From PSRJ01 sp963825305 (lineage in GTDB: Bacteria > Acidobacteriota > Terriglobia > Bryobacterales > Bryobacteraceae): a DNA stretch of 64,000 bases. Under the pieces are notes generated by a model, which had not been told where the DNA came from, did no database searches, and saw nothing but the letters and a program-made list of their open reading frames with translations. How positions within the stretch are numbered: position 1 is the stretch's first letter; each line of letters begins with the position of its first letter. Positions 1 through 8,137 of the stretch are shown in pieces. The stretch covers positions 620,001 through 684,000 of the forward strand of contig CAWGTA010000004.1 in assembly GCA_963825305.1 (NCBI GenBank), given 5' to 3'. The position numbers and the translations under genes are program-made.

Positions 1-11
1 GGGAGGGCGGC

Positions 12-899
12 TCAGACAGCGGTGGCCTCGACGATCTTCACGCTGGCGCTGGCTCCGATCCGCGTGGCGCCGGCCGCCGTCATGGTCTGCAAATCGGAAA
101 GTGTGCGAATCCCGCCGGAAGCTTTGACGCCGATTTCGGGACCCACCGCGCTGCGCATCAGCGCCACATCGTGCGCCGTTGCGCCCGCCGGCCCGAACCC
201 GGTGGAGGTCTTCACGAAGTCCGCTCCCGCCAGCTTTGCCAACGCGCAGGCCACCACCTTTTGATTGTCATCGAGCAGCGCCGTTTCCAGAATTACTTTT
301 ACGATCGCCCTGGCCTCGTGCGCCACCTGCACCACCTGCTGAATATCCAGCTTCACCGCTTCGTGATCGCCGGAGCGCAACGCGCCGACATTGATCACCA
401 TGTCGATCTCCTGCGCGCCCGCCCGCAGCGCCGCGGCGGTCTCGGCGACTTTGGCTTCGGTGCTGGTAGCCCCCAGCGGGAACCCCACCACCGAACAGAC
501 TTTCACCGGCGAACCCGCCAACTCCGCCGCCACCGTGGGCACCCAATAAGGGTTCACGCACACGCTCGCAAATCCGTACTGGCGCGCCTCGCGGCAAACC
601 TTCACAATATCGGCGCGGGTGGCATCCGGCTTCAAGATGGTATGGTCAATGAGCGCCGCGATGGACGGGTCGATCTTGGTGAGCCGCTCGCTGGCGGAAA
701 CGCGGTCGGCGCCCGCCGCCAGGATCTCCTTGGTATTGCGCGCGCAAGTCTGGGGACAACGCTGGGTGCAATCGGGACATATCTGAGCCGGCAGATTCAG
801 CCCTTCGCCCTTGTCGCGAACCGGAGCGGCGCTATTCAGGCGCGCCAAGATTTCTTCGCCGATCTGCGCCACCAGGATGTCGAGCTCCGCTGTGGTCAT
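12..899 (-). CDS. deoC: Deoxyribose-phosphate aldolase with N-terminal extension, probably microcompartment-associated
   Basis: Class I aldolase that cleaves 2-deoxyribose 5-phosphate to acetaldehyde and glyceraldehyde 3-phosphate. The TIM-barrel core starts near residue 80 (IDHTILKPDAT) and keeps the EIDMVINVG segment, the Schiff-base lysine in DFVKTSTGFG and the second lysine in GVKASGGIRT. Usual DeoC is about 220-250 residues; this one is 295 because of an extension. Residues 3-22 can form an amphipathic helix like a microcompartment encapsulation peptide, and C41, C44, C48 and C52 form a C-x2-C-x3-C-x3-C motif. Its start overlaps the end of rpiB by 4 bases, so the two are translationally coupled. 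DeoC plus RpiB is the hallmark pair of sugar-phosphate-utilizing (SPU) microcompartment loci. The aldolase call is firm; the compartment role is inferred, since shell genes would lie off the left edge. Confidence 0.93.
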   Translation of the reverse strand: MTTAELDILVAQIGEEILARLNSAAPVRDKGEGLNLPAQICPDCTQRCPQTCARNTKEILAAGADRVSASERLTKIDPSIAALIDHTILKPDATRADIVKVCREARQYGFASVCVNPYWVPTVAAELAGSPVKVCSVVGFPLGATSTEAKVAETAAALRAGAQEIDMVINVGALRSGDHEAVKLDIQQVVQVAHEARAIVKVILETALLDDNQKVVACALAKLAGADFVKTSTGFGPAGATAHDVALMRSAVGPEIGVKASGGIRTLSDLQTMTAAGATRIGASASVKIVEATAV

Positions 900-1514
900 G
901 GGGCCTTCTTGAGATACCGCTGTTCGATCGCCGTGATTTTTTGGACCCGCGCCTGGTGCCGCCCTCCCGCGAATGGAGTGCCCACCCAGGTGCGCAAAAC
1001 CTCTTCCGCCTGGCTCTCCGTGAGTAACCGCGCACCTAGCGTAAGCACATTAGAATCATTGTGTTCCCGGCTATTTCGAGCGGATGCCTTATCATAGCAC
1101 AGGGCCGCGCGGATGCCCGGCACCTTGTTGGCCGCGATGGACGAGCCGATGCCCGCGCCGTCGATAACGATCCCTCGCGACACCGTACCAGAGGCGACCA
1201 GCTCGGCCACCGCGAGGGCGATATCAGGGTAGTCGGACGGCCGCTCATCGAACACGCCGACGTCGCGCACTTCCAACCCCAGGCCGTGCAACACCGGCTT
1301 CAGTATTTCCTTCAGCCGGAAGCCGCCGTGATCGGAACCGAGGGCGATGGTCTTATCCGGAGACGCTGCGCGGAAGCTGGTCGTCGGACACCTCGATGAT
1401 CCGCACGCCGCGCGCCGCGGCCATGTCCCGGGCCGACGGCGTGACGATGCTGCCGCGCGGTACTTTGAACTCGCCGCTCGCGGGGAGGTCTCCAGTGGTG
1501 ATCACATTCCGCAT
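896..1514 (-). CDS. rpiB: Ribose 5-phosphate isomerase B with N-terminal extension, frame-disrupted
   Basis: RpiB/LacAB-family sugar-phosphate isomerase interconverting ribose 5-phosphate and ribulose 5-phosphate. The isomerase part includes LGSDHGGFRLKE, VDGAGIGSSIAANKVPG and SREHNDSNVLTLG. No ATG, GTG or TTG lies in frame upstream of the SDHGG motif; the first possible start (GTG at 1294) falls after it. A second frame, starting with ATG at 1514, encodes about 53 residues containing VPRGSIVTPSARD and ends at TAA 1353-1355 exactly where the isomerase frame takes over. The simplest reading is one fused protein broken by a one-base indel near 1353. It overlaps deoC downstream and diverges from the metal transporter only 32 bases away, so their promoters must overlap. 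Confidence 0.82.
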
Positions 1515-1546
1515 AGTTCCGATCCGCAGTACAATTGACCATTGTA

Positions 1547-2533
1547 ATGAAACGGTATCTGACGCTGTCGGTTTTCCTGGTGGCATCCGCCGCGGCCCAG
1601 TCCTCCGGTCAGACCGCGGCCGGCAACGACTACCTGGCGCGACTGCTGCACCAGGGCGAAATCAGTTGGGGCATGATGCTGGCCGGCCTGGCCGTGGCCT
1701 TCGCGCTCGGCGCCGTACACGCCATGTCCCCCGGACACGGTAAGACCATTGTGGCGGCCTATCTCGTCGGCTCGCGAGGTACCGCCAGCCACGCCATCTT
1801 TCTGGGCGGTATGGTGACGTTCACTCACACCATCACGGTTTTTCTGCTGGGACTGGGTACTCTCTTCCTATCGCGCTACATCCTGCCGGAGAAGATCGTT
1901 CCGGTGCTGGGCGTCATCTCGGGCGTGTCGATCGTGTGGATTGGCGCGATCCTTCTCTACAAGCGGATTCAGGCCGCGCGCCACATGGCGCATCACCACC
2001 GTCACGACCATGCTCACTCGCATGACCACGCTCACACGCACAGTCACGCTCACGGCCATGACCACGAGCATCATCACGACGACGGGCACGGCCATGACCA
2101 AGAGCACCACCATCACGAACATCACGATCATGCCGCGCTGGTGCACGATCACGGTGACGGTCATGTCCACAGCCACGTCCCGGAAGGCGAAATCACTATG
2201 GGCAGCCTGATTGCGCTAGGCGCCAGCGGTGGGCTGGTTCCCTGCCCTTCCGCGCTCGTCCTTCTATTGAGTGCGATCGCTTTGGGCCGAATCGGCCTGG
2301 GATTGGGCCTGCTGGTAGCGTTCAGCCTTGGTCTGGCCGGCGTGCTGATGGCCATCGGACTGATCGTGCTCTATGCCAAGCACCTGCTGCCCGACAGCCA
2401 GAAGGCCTCTCGTCACGCGGCCTTCCGCCTGATCCCGGTTGCGTCAGCAGCCATCATCGTCTGCGTAGGGCTGATCATGACTGGAGTGTCGTTGGGCGTG
2501 ATCCGGCCTGATCAGTTTCTGGCGGGAGTCTAA
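1547..2533 (+). CDS. NicO/RcnA-family nickel/cobalt transporter with His-rich loop
   Basis: Inner-membrane protein of the NicO (RcnA-like) family, which moves Ni2+ or Co2+ and usually acts in efflux. Residues 1-20 look like a signal or first membrane segment. The family motif HAMSPGHGKT follows, then several hydrophobic segments. A cytosolic or periplasmic loop spanning about 1984-2175 encodes more than 35 histidines mixed with Asp and Glu, a probable metal sensor or buffer. The second half resumes with GASGGLVPCPSALVLLLSAI, typical of the family. I chose ATG 1547 over TTG 1535 because it puts the basic n-region directly before the hydrophobic stretch. The gene stands alone, divergent from rpiB. 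Export versus import cannot be settled from sequence, and no RcnR-like regulator is adjacent. Confidence 0.85.
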   Translation: MKRYLTLSVFLVASAAAQSSGQTAAGNDYLARLLHQGEISWGMMLAGLAVAFALGAVHAMSPGHGKTIVAAYLVGSRGTASHAIFLGGMVTFTHTITVFLLGLGTLFLSRYILPEKIVPVLGVISGVSIVWIGAILLYKRIQAARHMAHHHRHDHAHSHDHAHTHSHAHGHDHEHHHDDGHGHDQEHHHHEHHDHAALVHDHGDGHVHSHVPEGEITMGSLIALGASGGLVPCPSALVLLLSAIALGRIGLGLGLLVAFSLGLAGVLMAIGLIVLYAKHLLPDSQKASRHAAFRLIPVASAAIIVCVGLIMTGVSLGVIRPDQFLAGV

Positions 2534-2545
2534 TTACTTGCCGGT

Positions 2546-4519
2546 CTAGCGTCCCATGACGTGTTCAAATGTGTAGGTCTTGCCGTCTGGTAGAGAGGCT
2601 TTCCAAGTGACATCCAGGGCGGTACCCTGAGGTCTAATTTTGATCGTTCCCTGCCAACCGTCGGCGCTCTTGAATGGGAACACCCAAGCGCCGTCCGGCA
2701 ATCTGTCCTTATCCAAATTTCCCTGAAATTGAATACTGACCGGCTGCTTGAGGGATGGTCCGTTCTTAGGGACTTTGTATTTTCCAAGAAAGAGGCCTTC
2801 TACCGCCCCGGCGTGCACTCCCACCGATATTGTGGCTATGTCAGTAGTAAAAGGGGACTCGGAAAATGTGGCGGCCCACGAACCGGACAACTGTTTAGCA
2901 AATTCCGACCAGGCAATTGCCGGATCCGCCGGCGGCGCGCTGGGTGGTTTGGAAACGCTGGGACTAGGCAATGGCGCTGGCGCGGCCGGAGCGGTCGGCA
3001 GCACGGAACCGAGCGGCTGGCTGGGGGCGGCAGTGGCTAGGGCAGGCGGCGGAGGCACCTCCGCGGCGGCCGTGGTAGGGGCTGCGGAGTCCTTAGGCCG
3101 GTTCGGCGTGGGCGTGAAAGGTCGCAAGGTCCGCGCTGGTTCGGACACCACGATCTTGGGAGTGGACTCCGCCGGCGCTTCCACGTTGCCGAGCGCCCGC
3201 AGAACGCGAACGTGTTCTTCCACCGACTGGCCGCCGGGCACAACAATGTTCAGGCTGAAGAGGAGATCGTTGGAGTGCGGCGTATAAAAAATGTTGGCGC
3301 TTGCAAGATCGGATGGCGTCAAATTCATTTCCTGCTTTTGGGCACCATCGCGAATCGATAATACAGCGGCCACAGGATGGAGCGCGGCCACCGCCGCGCT
3401 ATCCCAGGTAAGTTTCCAGCCGGACCCCTCTCGAGAGGCCAGGAATCCCGTCCGCACATCCGCCGGCGCGGGCGCTGGGGTCGAACCGATCTCCGGCACG
3501 GTCACGGGCTGTTGGGTCGAACTAACCGCCGAACGAGGTGGTGGCTGACTAAGCGGTGACCGACCAATCCGCAGATACGTGCCCAGGCCGACGGCTGCCA
3601 GCAGAACCGCGCCAGCCGCATACCACAAGATCCGCCGGCCACCCTTACCTTCCGGTGGACCAACCGCGGGCTGCTCCGCCGGCGTCCAATCCACGGAGGG
3701 ACGGGAATACGGTTCTACCGTTGGTTGTGGTTGCAAGGCCAGCGCTTCCGCGGCTGGCTGGTTACGCGGCTCCTCGATTGGCGGTCGCGGGGGGACTGGC
3801 TGGGGCTCGGGACGGGGATCCGCCACCGGAACGGGGTGCGATTCGGCGGGCGGCGGCGGTGCTGCCCTGACCGCCGGCTGCGCAAATTGCGGAGCCGGGG
3901 CCTGCGCGGCCTTGGGCGGCGGAAACTCGAGCGGCTGTAAGGACGACCGGAAATTCACCACCAGCGTCACGTGCTGCCAATCATCCCAGCCCTCGTCCTT
4001 GCGGAAAGAAGCGGAGGCCGTCATGGTCGTTCGCGAGGTCGGAGTCACCACAACGTAGTAGTGGAAATCGGCGTCGAACGAAGTGTGCGCCTGCTCCAAG
4101 GCGGTGAGCACCGCGCTTTCGCTTTCCTCGGAGAGGCTGTCATTGCGAGTTCTACTGCGATAGAAGCCTACAATCACATTGGACGGATCCTTCTGCAAGG
4201 AGGCCATCAATGCCGCAATGCCCTTCAAATCGGAAGGGGATAGCCGGAAGGAAGGTCCAAAGTGGTACTCAATCGGGATGGGAACCACTGCCTCGGCCAG
4301 AATGATTGCCGGACCGCGGCGTCCCAGAATCAGGCCACCGACTTCCGCTCCTCCGCGGGGCACGGCGCGCTGGCCGTCGTCAACCTGTTCCCAGATTGCG
4401 GCGATCAATGCGCTCGGGACGGCCAGAGGCAAAGGCGAGCTCTCACAGAATACGGCGTCTTTGAACCGCGGATTTTGGCCTTCGGAAAGGCCTGCCGGAC
4501 TCCTGCGAGGAGCGAACAT
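2546..4519 (-). CDS. Membrane protein with degenerate MPN/JAB-like domain and Pro-rich linker
   Basis: A 657-residue protein of unknown function. Residues 32-190 resemble an MPN/JAB (JAMM) fold: GGAEVGGLILG around E59 matches the usual E-x2-GxLxG, and VVGFYRSR (116-123) sits where active enzymes have GWYHSH, so both metal-binding histidines are arginine. Residues 195-290 are a Pro/Ala-rich linker, 296-317 form one membrane helix, and the remainder is a putative beta-rich extracytoplasmic region with a second Pro/Ala/Ser linker and a C-terminal domain of about 120 residues (EFAKQLSGSWAATF onwards). This suggests a cytosolic non-catalytic MPN sensor joined to a periplasmic domain. It follows the FecR-like gene on the same strand, 109 bases downstream. 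The MPN assignment is by pattern only. Confidence 0.6.
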   Translation of the reverse strand: MFAPRRSPAGLSEGQNPRFKDAVFCESSPLPLAVPSALIAAIWEQVDDGQRAVPRGGAEVGGLILGRRGPAIILAEAVVPIPIEYHFGPSFRLSPSDLKGIAALMASLQKDPSNVIVGFYRSRTRNDSLSEESESAVLTALEQAHTSFDADFHYYVVVTPTSRTTMTASASFRKDEGWDDWQHVTLVVNFRSSLQPLEFPPPKAAQAPAPQFAQPAVRAAPPPPAESHPVPVADPRPEPQPVPPRPPIEEPRNQPAAEALALQPQPTVEPYSRPSVDWTPAEQPAVGPPEGKGGRRILWYAAGAVLLAAVGLGTYLRIGRSPLSQPPPRSAVSSTQQPVTVPEIGSTPAPAPADVRTGFLASREGSGWKLTWDSAAVAALHPVAAVLSIRDGAQKQEMNLTPSDLASANIFYTPHSNDLLFSLNIVVPGGQSVEEHVRVLRALGNVEAPAESTPKIVVSEPARTLRPFTPTPNRPKDSAAPTTAAAEVPPPPALATAAPSQPLGSVLPTAPAAPAPLPSPSVSKPPSAPPADPAIAWSEFAKQLSGSWAATFSESPFTTDIATISVGVHAGAVEGLFLGKYKVPKNGPSLKQPVSIQFQGNLDKDRLPDGAWVFPFKSADGWQGTIKIRPQGTALDVTWKASLPDGKTYTFEHVMGR

Positions 4520-4628
4520 AAAATCACTCTTGCTCTGGATGTTTGTGGTTCAGGACCAGTTTATAACAAAACGGATGAATCGCAGGCTGGGCGATTTCGA
4601 TTCGAAGGGCCGCATTTCCGCTGAGGCC

Positions 4629-5567
4629 TCACTGGGGACTCGTGGTTGGCGGAGAAGCCGGTGTCGAACCCTTTCCTTTTCCGGCGAGAACGCCGACGAT
4701 TCCCGCTCCCGCGGCAACTGCGGCCACACCAGCGTAGATAGCCGCATGCGAGTGGCTGGCAGCTTGTCCAGTCTGTCCACTAGCGGACGCCGGTGCACCC
4801 GGCGGCTTAAGACTCGCATCCGCCTGTTGGGCGGCCGCCAGACACCCTCCTTCGCCGGTCTGCTCCACAGTCTGGATCTGAATGACACGTGCTGCTCCCG
4901 GCACGCTTGTTGCCGTAGTACTGATTTTCCCGGTGATGTGCACGGGATTACCGGAATTCTTAGTTACGTCCACACCGGTTACTTCGGACACCTGGCCATT
5001 TTGATCGACGACGATGAATTTACCCGACTTGAACAGCAAACACCCGTTGATATCCGCCGAATCTACGGCGCCCGCCTGTGGAGCGAACGAGAAAGCCCGG
5101 CCGGGAAGAACGTCCATAACCAGCAATCCTGAATTGTTGTAAACGTGGACCGGCCCATTGGCTGCGGCCACCTGGACGGAATTGTCGCCATCCAACCAGA
5201 CACGCGCAACGGCGCCGGAATTGGCGGTCCCGATCCGCAGGCTTCGAGCTGCGAGGTCGTACCCTGGTTGCCCTCCCAAGACACCCGTTCCGCGTTGCAG
5301 AATGATCTTCTTGTCCGATACCGTCGCTTGTGAATCGGCTCCTAACTGCAGCCAGGTTCCCTTCAGATCGAGGCGAGACGCCGATTGTCCGGTCTGCACC
5401 GTCGAGCCCTCAAACAGGGTCGCGCTGCCCGCTACGTTTGCCCGGTCCACCGTGAAGCTGCCGCTCGATACGGCCATGCCGATTACAGATCCCGCGGCCA
5501 TCAGGGAAGAACTCATGGCACACACAAGGATCAGAGCGATCAGTGACTGAACGGTACTCGCTTTCAC
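4629..5567 (-). CDS. Exported FecR-like domain protein
   Basis: Protein of about 312 residues with an N-terminal signal segment (STVQSLIALILVCAMSSSLMAAG). Residues about 25-170 look like a FecR-type beta domain: GSFTVDRANVAGSATLFEGSTVQTG resembles the family pattern in which a charged or perturbed state is read from the periplasm. A flexible Ser/Ala/Gly linker is followed by a Gly/Ala-rich hydrophobic stretch (AAIYAGVAAVAAGAGIVGV) and a short Thr/Pro/Ser tail, possibly a membrane anchor. GTG at 5567 was chosen because GAGGAG precedes it by 9 bases; the ATG at 5600 would place charged residues ahead of the signal. No sigma factor or TonB receptor is adjacent, so this is not a classical FecIRA unit. 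It may belong with the neighbouring MPN-like protein or the polysaccharide locus. Confidence 0.65.
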   Translation of the reverse strand: MKASTVQSLIALILVCAMSSSLMAAGSVIGMAVSSGSFTVDRANVAGSATLFEGSTVQTGQSASRLDLKGTWLQLGADSQATVSDKKIILQRGTGVLGGQPGYDLAARSLRIGTANSGAVARVWLDGDNSVQVAAANGPVHVYNNSGLLVMDVLPGRAFSFAPQAGAVDSADINGCLLFKSGKFIVVDQNGQVSEVTGVDVTKNSGNPVHITGKISTTATSVPGAARVIQIQTVEQTGEGGCLAAAQQADASLKPPGAPASASGQTGQAASHSHAAIYAGVAAVAAGAGIVGVLAGKGKGSTPASPPTTSPQ

Positions 5568-5642
5568 GACGGATCTCTCCTCATCCCGGTAACGCAGCAT
5601 GATGGCATCCGTATATTATGGGACCTGGCATTTCTAATCGCA

Positions 5643-6866
5643 ATGGGCAATCGTGCGATTCTCCTCAGTCGCGGTCTGTGGGGTACTGTTCTAACCGTTT
5701 GTTTCCTCGCGTGGTTATCCTATCTCGCGCTGCGAATTGCGTTCGCCGATTGGCTCTTTCGCCAAAACAACATCGCATCGGTTCAACAAGCGATCGAGTG
5801 GGCGCCTGACAATGCGTATTACCACGCCTGGCTTGCATCCCTTCAGGAGTTTGCGGGTCAGGACCCGGCGGACGCGCTGCTGACTTCCGTGAAACTCAAC
5901 CCGTGGGATTCGAGTTCCTGGATCCGGCTGGCAGCACGCGCCGAGGCGCAGGAAGACGAGGCTACCGCGGAGCGATATCTGCTCAAGGCCGCAGCCATCG
6001 ACCAGCACTTCTCGCCGCGATGGGCGCTCATGAATTTCTATTTCCGGCGAGGCCGCCAGGAGCGTTTCTGGTTTTGGACCACGAGAGCACTGGGCATGAG
6101 CTATGGCGATCTCACACCCGTTTTCGATCTTTGCTGGAGGATGACGGATGACGCCAGCGTGATCCGCAGAGCAATCCCTAATAGCCGCGCGTTGCTGGCG
6201 CCGTATCTTTCGTACCTCATGGCGACGGACAGGCTGCCAGTTGCGGATCAGGTTGCGGAAGATCTGGCAGGCCAGGCGACGGAAGCGGAACGATCGGAGC
6301 TTCTCACATTCTGTGACAGATCCATCGCTAAGGGCGCGCCGGCTTCGGCACTTGCCGTATGGAATGTCCTGTGCACGCGGAAGTTATTACCGTATCAGCC
6401 ATTACGCCCGCAAGATGGCCGCTCCTTGACCAACGGTGATTTCGCGGTGCCGTTCTCTTCGCGAGGCTTTGACTGGACAGTTACCAGGGCTCCCGAGATT
6501 GAGTTGAGCAGCATTCCGGGCGGATTGGCGTTTACGTTATCTGGGGCCCAGCCTACCGACTCCGACCTGGCTATTCAGTACTTACCGGTATTACTGCGCA
6601 GGCGCTACACCTTGCGGTTTCAGTATCGGGTGGAAGCGCGGTCCATGCGCGGCATCGGCTGGACGGTCACGCCCGCATTGCAGCCGGCGACATCCTTCCA
6701 GGAACTCACCAGCGGCAATGACGAATGGAACAATGGCAACTATCCGTTCGGTCCCATAGACGGGTCGCTCTGCCGCCTGGCTCTAAAGGCGGTGCGCATG
6801 CCGGGAAATACTCGCCCCGAGGGTCGTTTCTCGATACGGAATGTGCGTCTTGAGTTAACCCAGTGA
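5643..6866 (+). CDS. Membrane-anchored TPR protein of the exopolysaccharide locus
   Basis: A 407-residue protein with an N-terminal membrane helix (residues about 11-33) followed by helical TPR-like repeats (ASVQQAIEWAPDNAYYHAWLA; VKLNPWDSSSWIRLAARAEA; ERYLLKAAAIDQHFSPRWAL). The C-terminal third (from about residue 265) is predicted beta-rich, with LTNGDFAVPFSSRGFDW resembling carbohydrate-binding or jelly-roll domains. It overlaps the next gene, the O-antigen ligase, by 4 bases (GTGA), so the two are co-translated. Proteins of this layout often accompany polysaccharide or exosortase-type assembly loci, where they may scaffold the export machinery; that role is inferred. It is the first gene of the rightward polysaccharide cluster. 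Confidence 0.6.
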   Translation: MGNRAILLSRGLWGTVLTVCFLAWLSYLALRIAFADWLFRQNNIASVQQAIEWAPDNAYYHAWLASLQEFAGQDPADALLTSVKLNPWDSSSWIRLAARAEAQEDEATAERYLLKAAAIDQHFSPRWALMNFYFRRGRQERFWFWTTRALGMSYGDLTPVFDLCWRMTDDASVIRRAIPNSRALLAPYLSYLMATDRLPVADQVAEDLAGQATEAERSELLTFCDRSIAKGAPASALAVWNVLCTRKLLPYQPLRPQDGRSLTNGDFAVPFSSRGFDWTVTRAPEIELSSIPGGLAFTLSGAQPTDSDLAIQYLPVLLRRRYTLRFQYRVEARSMRGIGWTVTPALQPATSFQELTSGNDEWNNGNYPFGPIDGSLCRLALKAVRMPGNTRPEGRFSIRNVRLELTQ

Positions 6867-8026
6867 GCAGGTTCTTGCCTCGAGCGCTCCTCGGGATTCT
6901 CGTCTTCGGCATTCTGACAATGTGGGTCAGGCCCCTGTGGGCCCTATCCCTGTTCCAAGTAGGGGTTTTCTTGTTGGCAGCGATTTGTCTCGTGGCACGG
7001 GTCTCGAGTTCGCAGCCTCTTCGCACGAGCATTCCGTTAATCCCGCTAGGCGTGGCCGCGGCGTGGCCCGTACTCCAATTGGCATTGCACCGGAGCGTAT
7101 ACATCTGGGAAACGCAAGCTGCCATTTTGCGCTGGTGCGTCATGCTGGTGGTCTTCGCCGTATCCCTGCAAATCTTCGAGCAGCCTGAAGTTCGGTCCTG
7201 GTTTCGCAGGATGCTCGTGATCTTCGGGTGTTTGCTAGCCGTCGTCGCAATGCTGCAACTGTTCTCCGCGCCGGGCCGAATCTTTTGGGTTTTTCCGACC
7301 GAGTACACGGGGTTTGTGCTAGGGCCATTTGTCTACAAGAACCAGTACGCCGCCTTCATAGAACTGCTCTTGCCCATCGCGGTGGTAGCGGCTTTGGACG
7401 CTCGCGAGTCGGTTTTCCTAATGACCTCGATCGCCGCGGTGATGTACGCTTCAGTAATTGCGGCGAGTTCCCGCACCGGAGCAATTCTCGTATCAGCCGA
7501 AGTGATTCTGATCTTCTCTGTGGCGGCTTGGAAGAAACAACTACCGCTGCGCCGGCTTGGTTTCGCGTTGGCCGGCATGATCGTGTTTGCCGGCATCATG
7601 AGTGCTGCGGTCGGATGGGATACGCTCTGGGGGCGGTTCCAAGAAAACGATCCCTACCAGGTACGCCGTGAGCTCCTCCATTCCTCGGCCGACATGTTCC
7701 GAGAGCGCCCTTGGCTCGGCTTCGGTCTCGGCACGTGGCCCACCGCCTATCCAGCATATGCGTACTTCGACGATGGCTTGCTCGTCAACCAGGCCCACAA
7801 CGACTGGGCACAATGGACGGTCGAAGGTGGCTTGCCCTTTGCGGCGATGCTAGGCTGCGTCTTCCTGTTTAGTATCTGGACAGCCCGAAGGTCCTTATGG
7901 GGCATAGGAGTAATAGCAGTCTTTCTTCACGCGTTCTTGGACTACCCCTTTGAAAAACAGCCTCTCTGCGCTCTGTGCCTAACCATACTCGCCATGATGG
8001 CAGCAGTACAAACTTCCAAAAAATAG
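6863..8026 (+). CDS. O-antigen ligase / Wzy-type polymerase family membrane protein
   Basis: Polytopic inner-membrane protein of the O-antigen ligase (PF04932) type, about 387 residues and roughly 10-11 hydrophobic segments. The long periplasmic loop contains ENDPYQVRRELLHSSADMF and GFGLGTWPTAYPAYAYF, ending in VNQAHNDWAQW, the characteristic 'HNDxLQ' region of the family that carries the functional histidine. Members join or polymerize lipid-linked glycans on the periplasmic face. It starts with GTG overlapping the TPR gene stop. A second, frame-broken member of the same superfamily lies at 13.5-14.7 kb, so one may be the polymerase and the other the ligase. Which is which cannot be told here. 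Confidence 0.8.
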   Translation: MSRFLPRALLGILVFGILTMWVRPLWALSLFQVGVFLLAAICLVARVSSSQPLRTSIPLIPLGVAAAWPVLQLALHRSVYIWETQAAILRWCVMLVVFAVSLQIFEQPEVRSWFRRMLVIFGCLLAVVAMLQLFSAPGRIFWVFPTEYTGFVLGPFVYKNQYAAFIELLLPIAVVAALDARESVFLMTSIAAVMYASVIAASSRTGAILVSAEVILIFSVAAWKKQLPLRRLGFALAGMIVFAGIMSAAVGWDTLWGRFQENDPYQVRRELLHSSADMFRERPWLGFGLGTWPTAYPAYAYFDDGLLVNQAHNDWAQWTVEGGLPFAAMLGCVFLFSIWTARRSLWGIGVIAVFLHAFLDYPFEKQPLCALCLTILAMMAAVQTSKK

Positions 8027-8029
8027 CTC

Positions 8030-8057
8030 TAGACATTTTGTAAACGGAATGTATACT
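8030..8057 (+). promoter_or_regulatory. Candidate sigma-70 promoter for the polysaccharide operon
   Basis: TAGACA at 8030-8035 (5 of 6 to TTGACA) and TATACT at 8052-8057 (5 of 6 to TATAAT), separated by 16 bases, sit in the gap after the O-antigen ligase gene. Transcription would start near 8064, leaving a leader of about 75 bases before the UpxY/NusG-like gene. That leader is where a pause or loading site for the antiterminator could be, but I saw no clear ops element. Confidence 0.5.
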
Positions 8058-8137
8058 GATTTACTCCGCCTCGTATTTCTGGCTGAGTTCAGTTACAAGT
8101 GGGACTAAGATAGCGATAGCTTTGTCAAAATAGCCGT

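Noticed and set aside
12..899. deoC as ordinary nucleoside catabolism gene
   Set aside because: Kept as an alternative only; the long extension and rpiB partner fit a microcompartment locus more closely.
171..1097. A 308-residue rightward ORF opposite deoC
   Set aside because: It is the antisense reading of deoC, Arg-rich and without any family pattern.
4179..5132. A 317-residue rightward ORF
   Set aside because: It spans the opposite strand of two supported genes and its gap; composition is Arg/Ser rich and non-natural.
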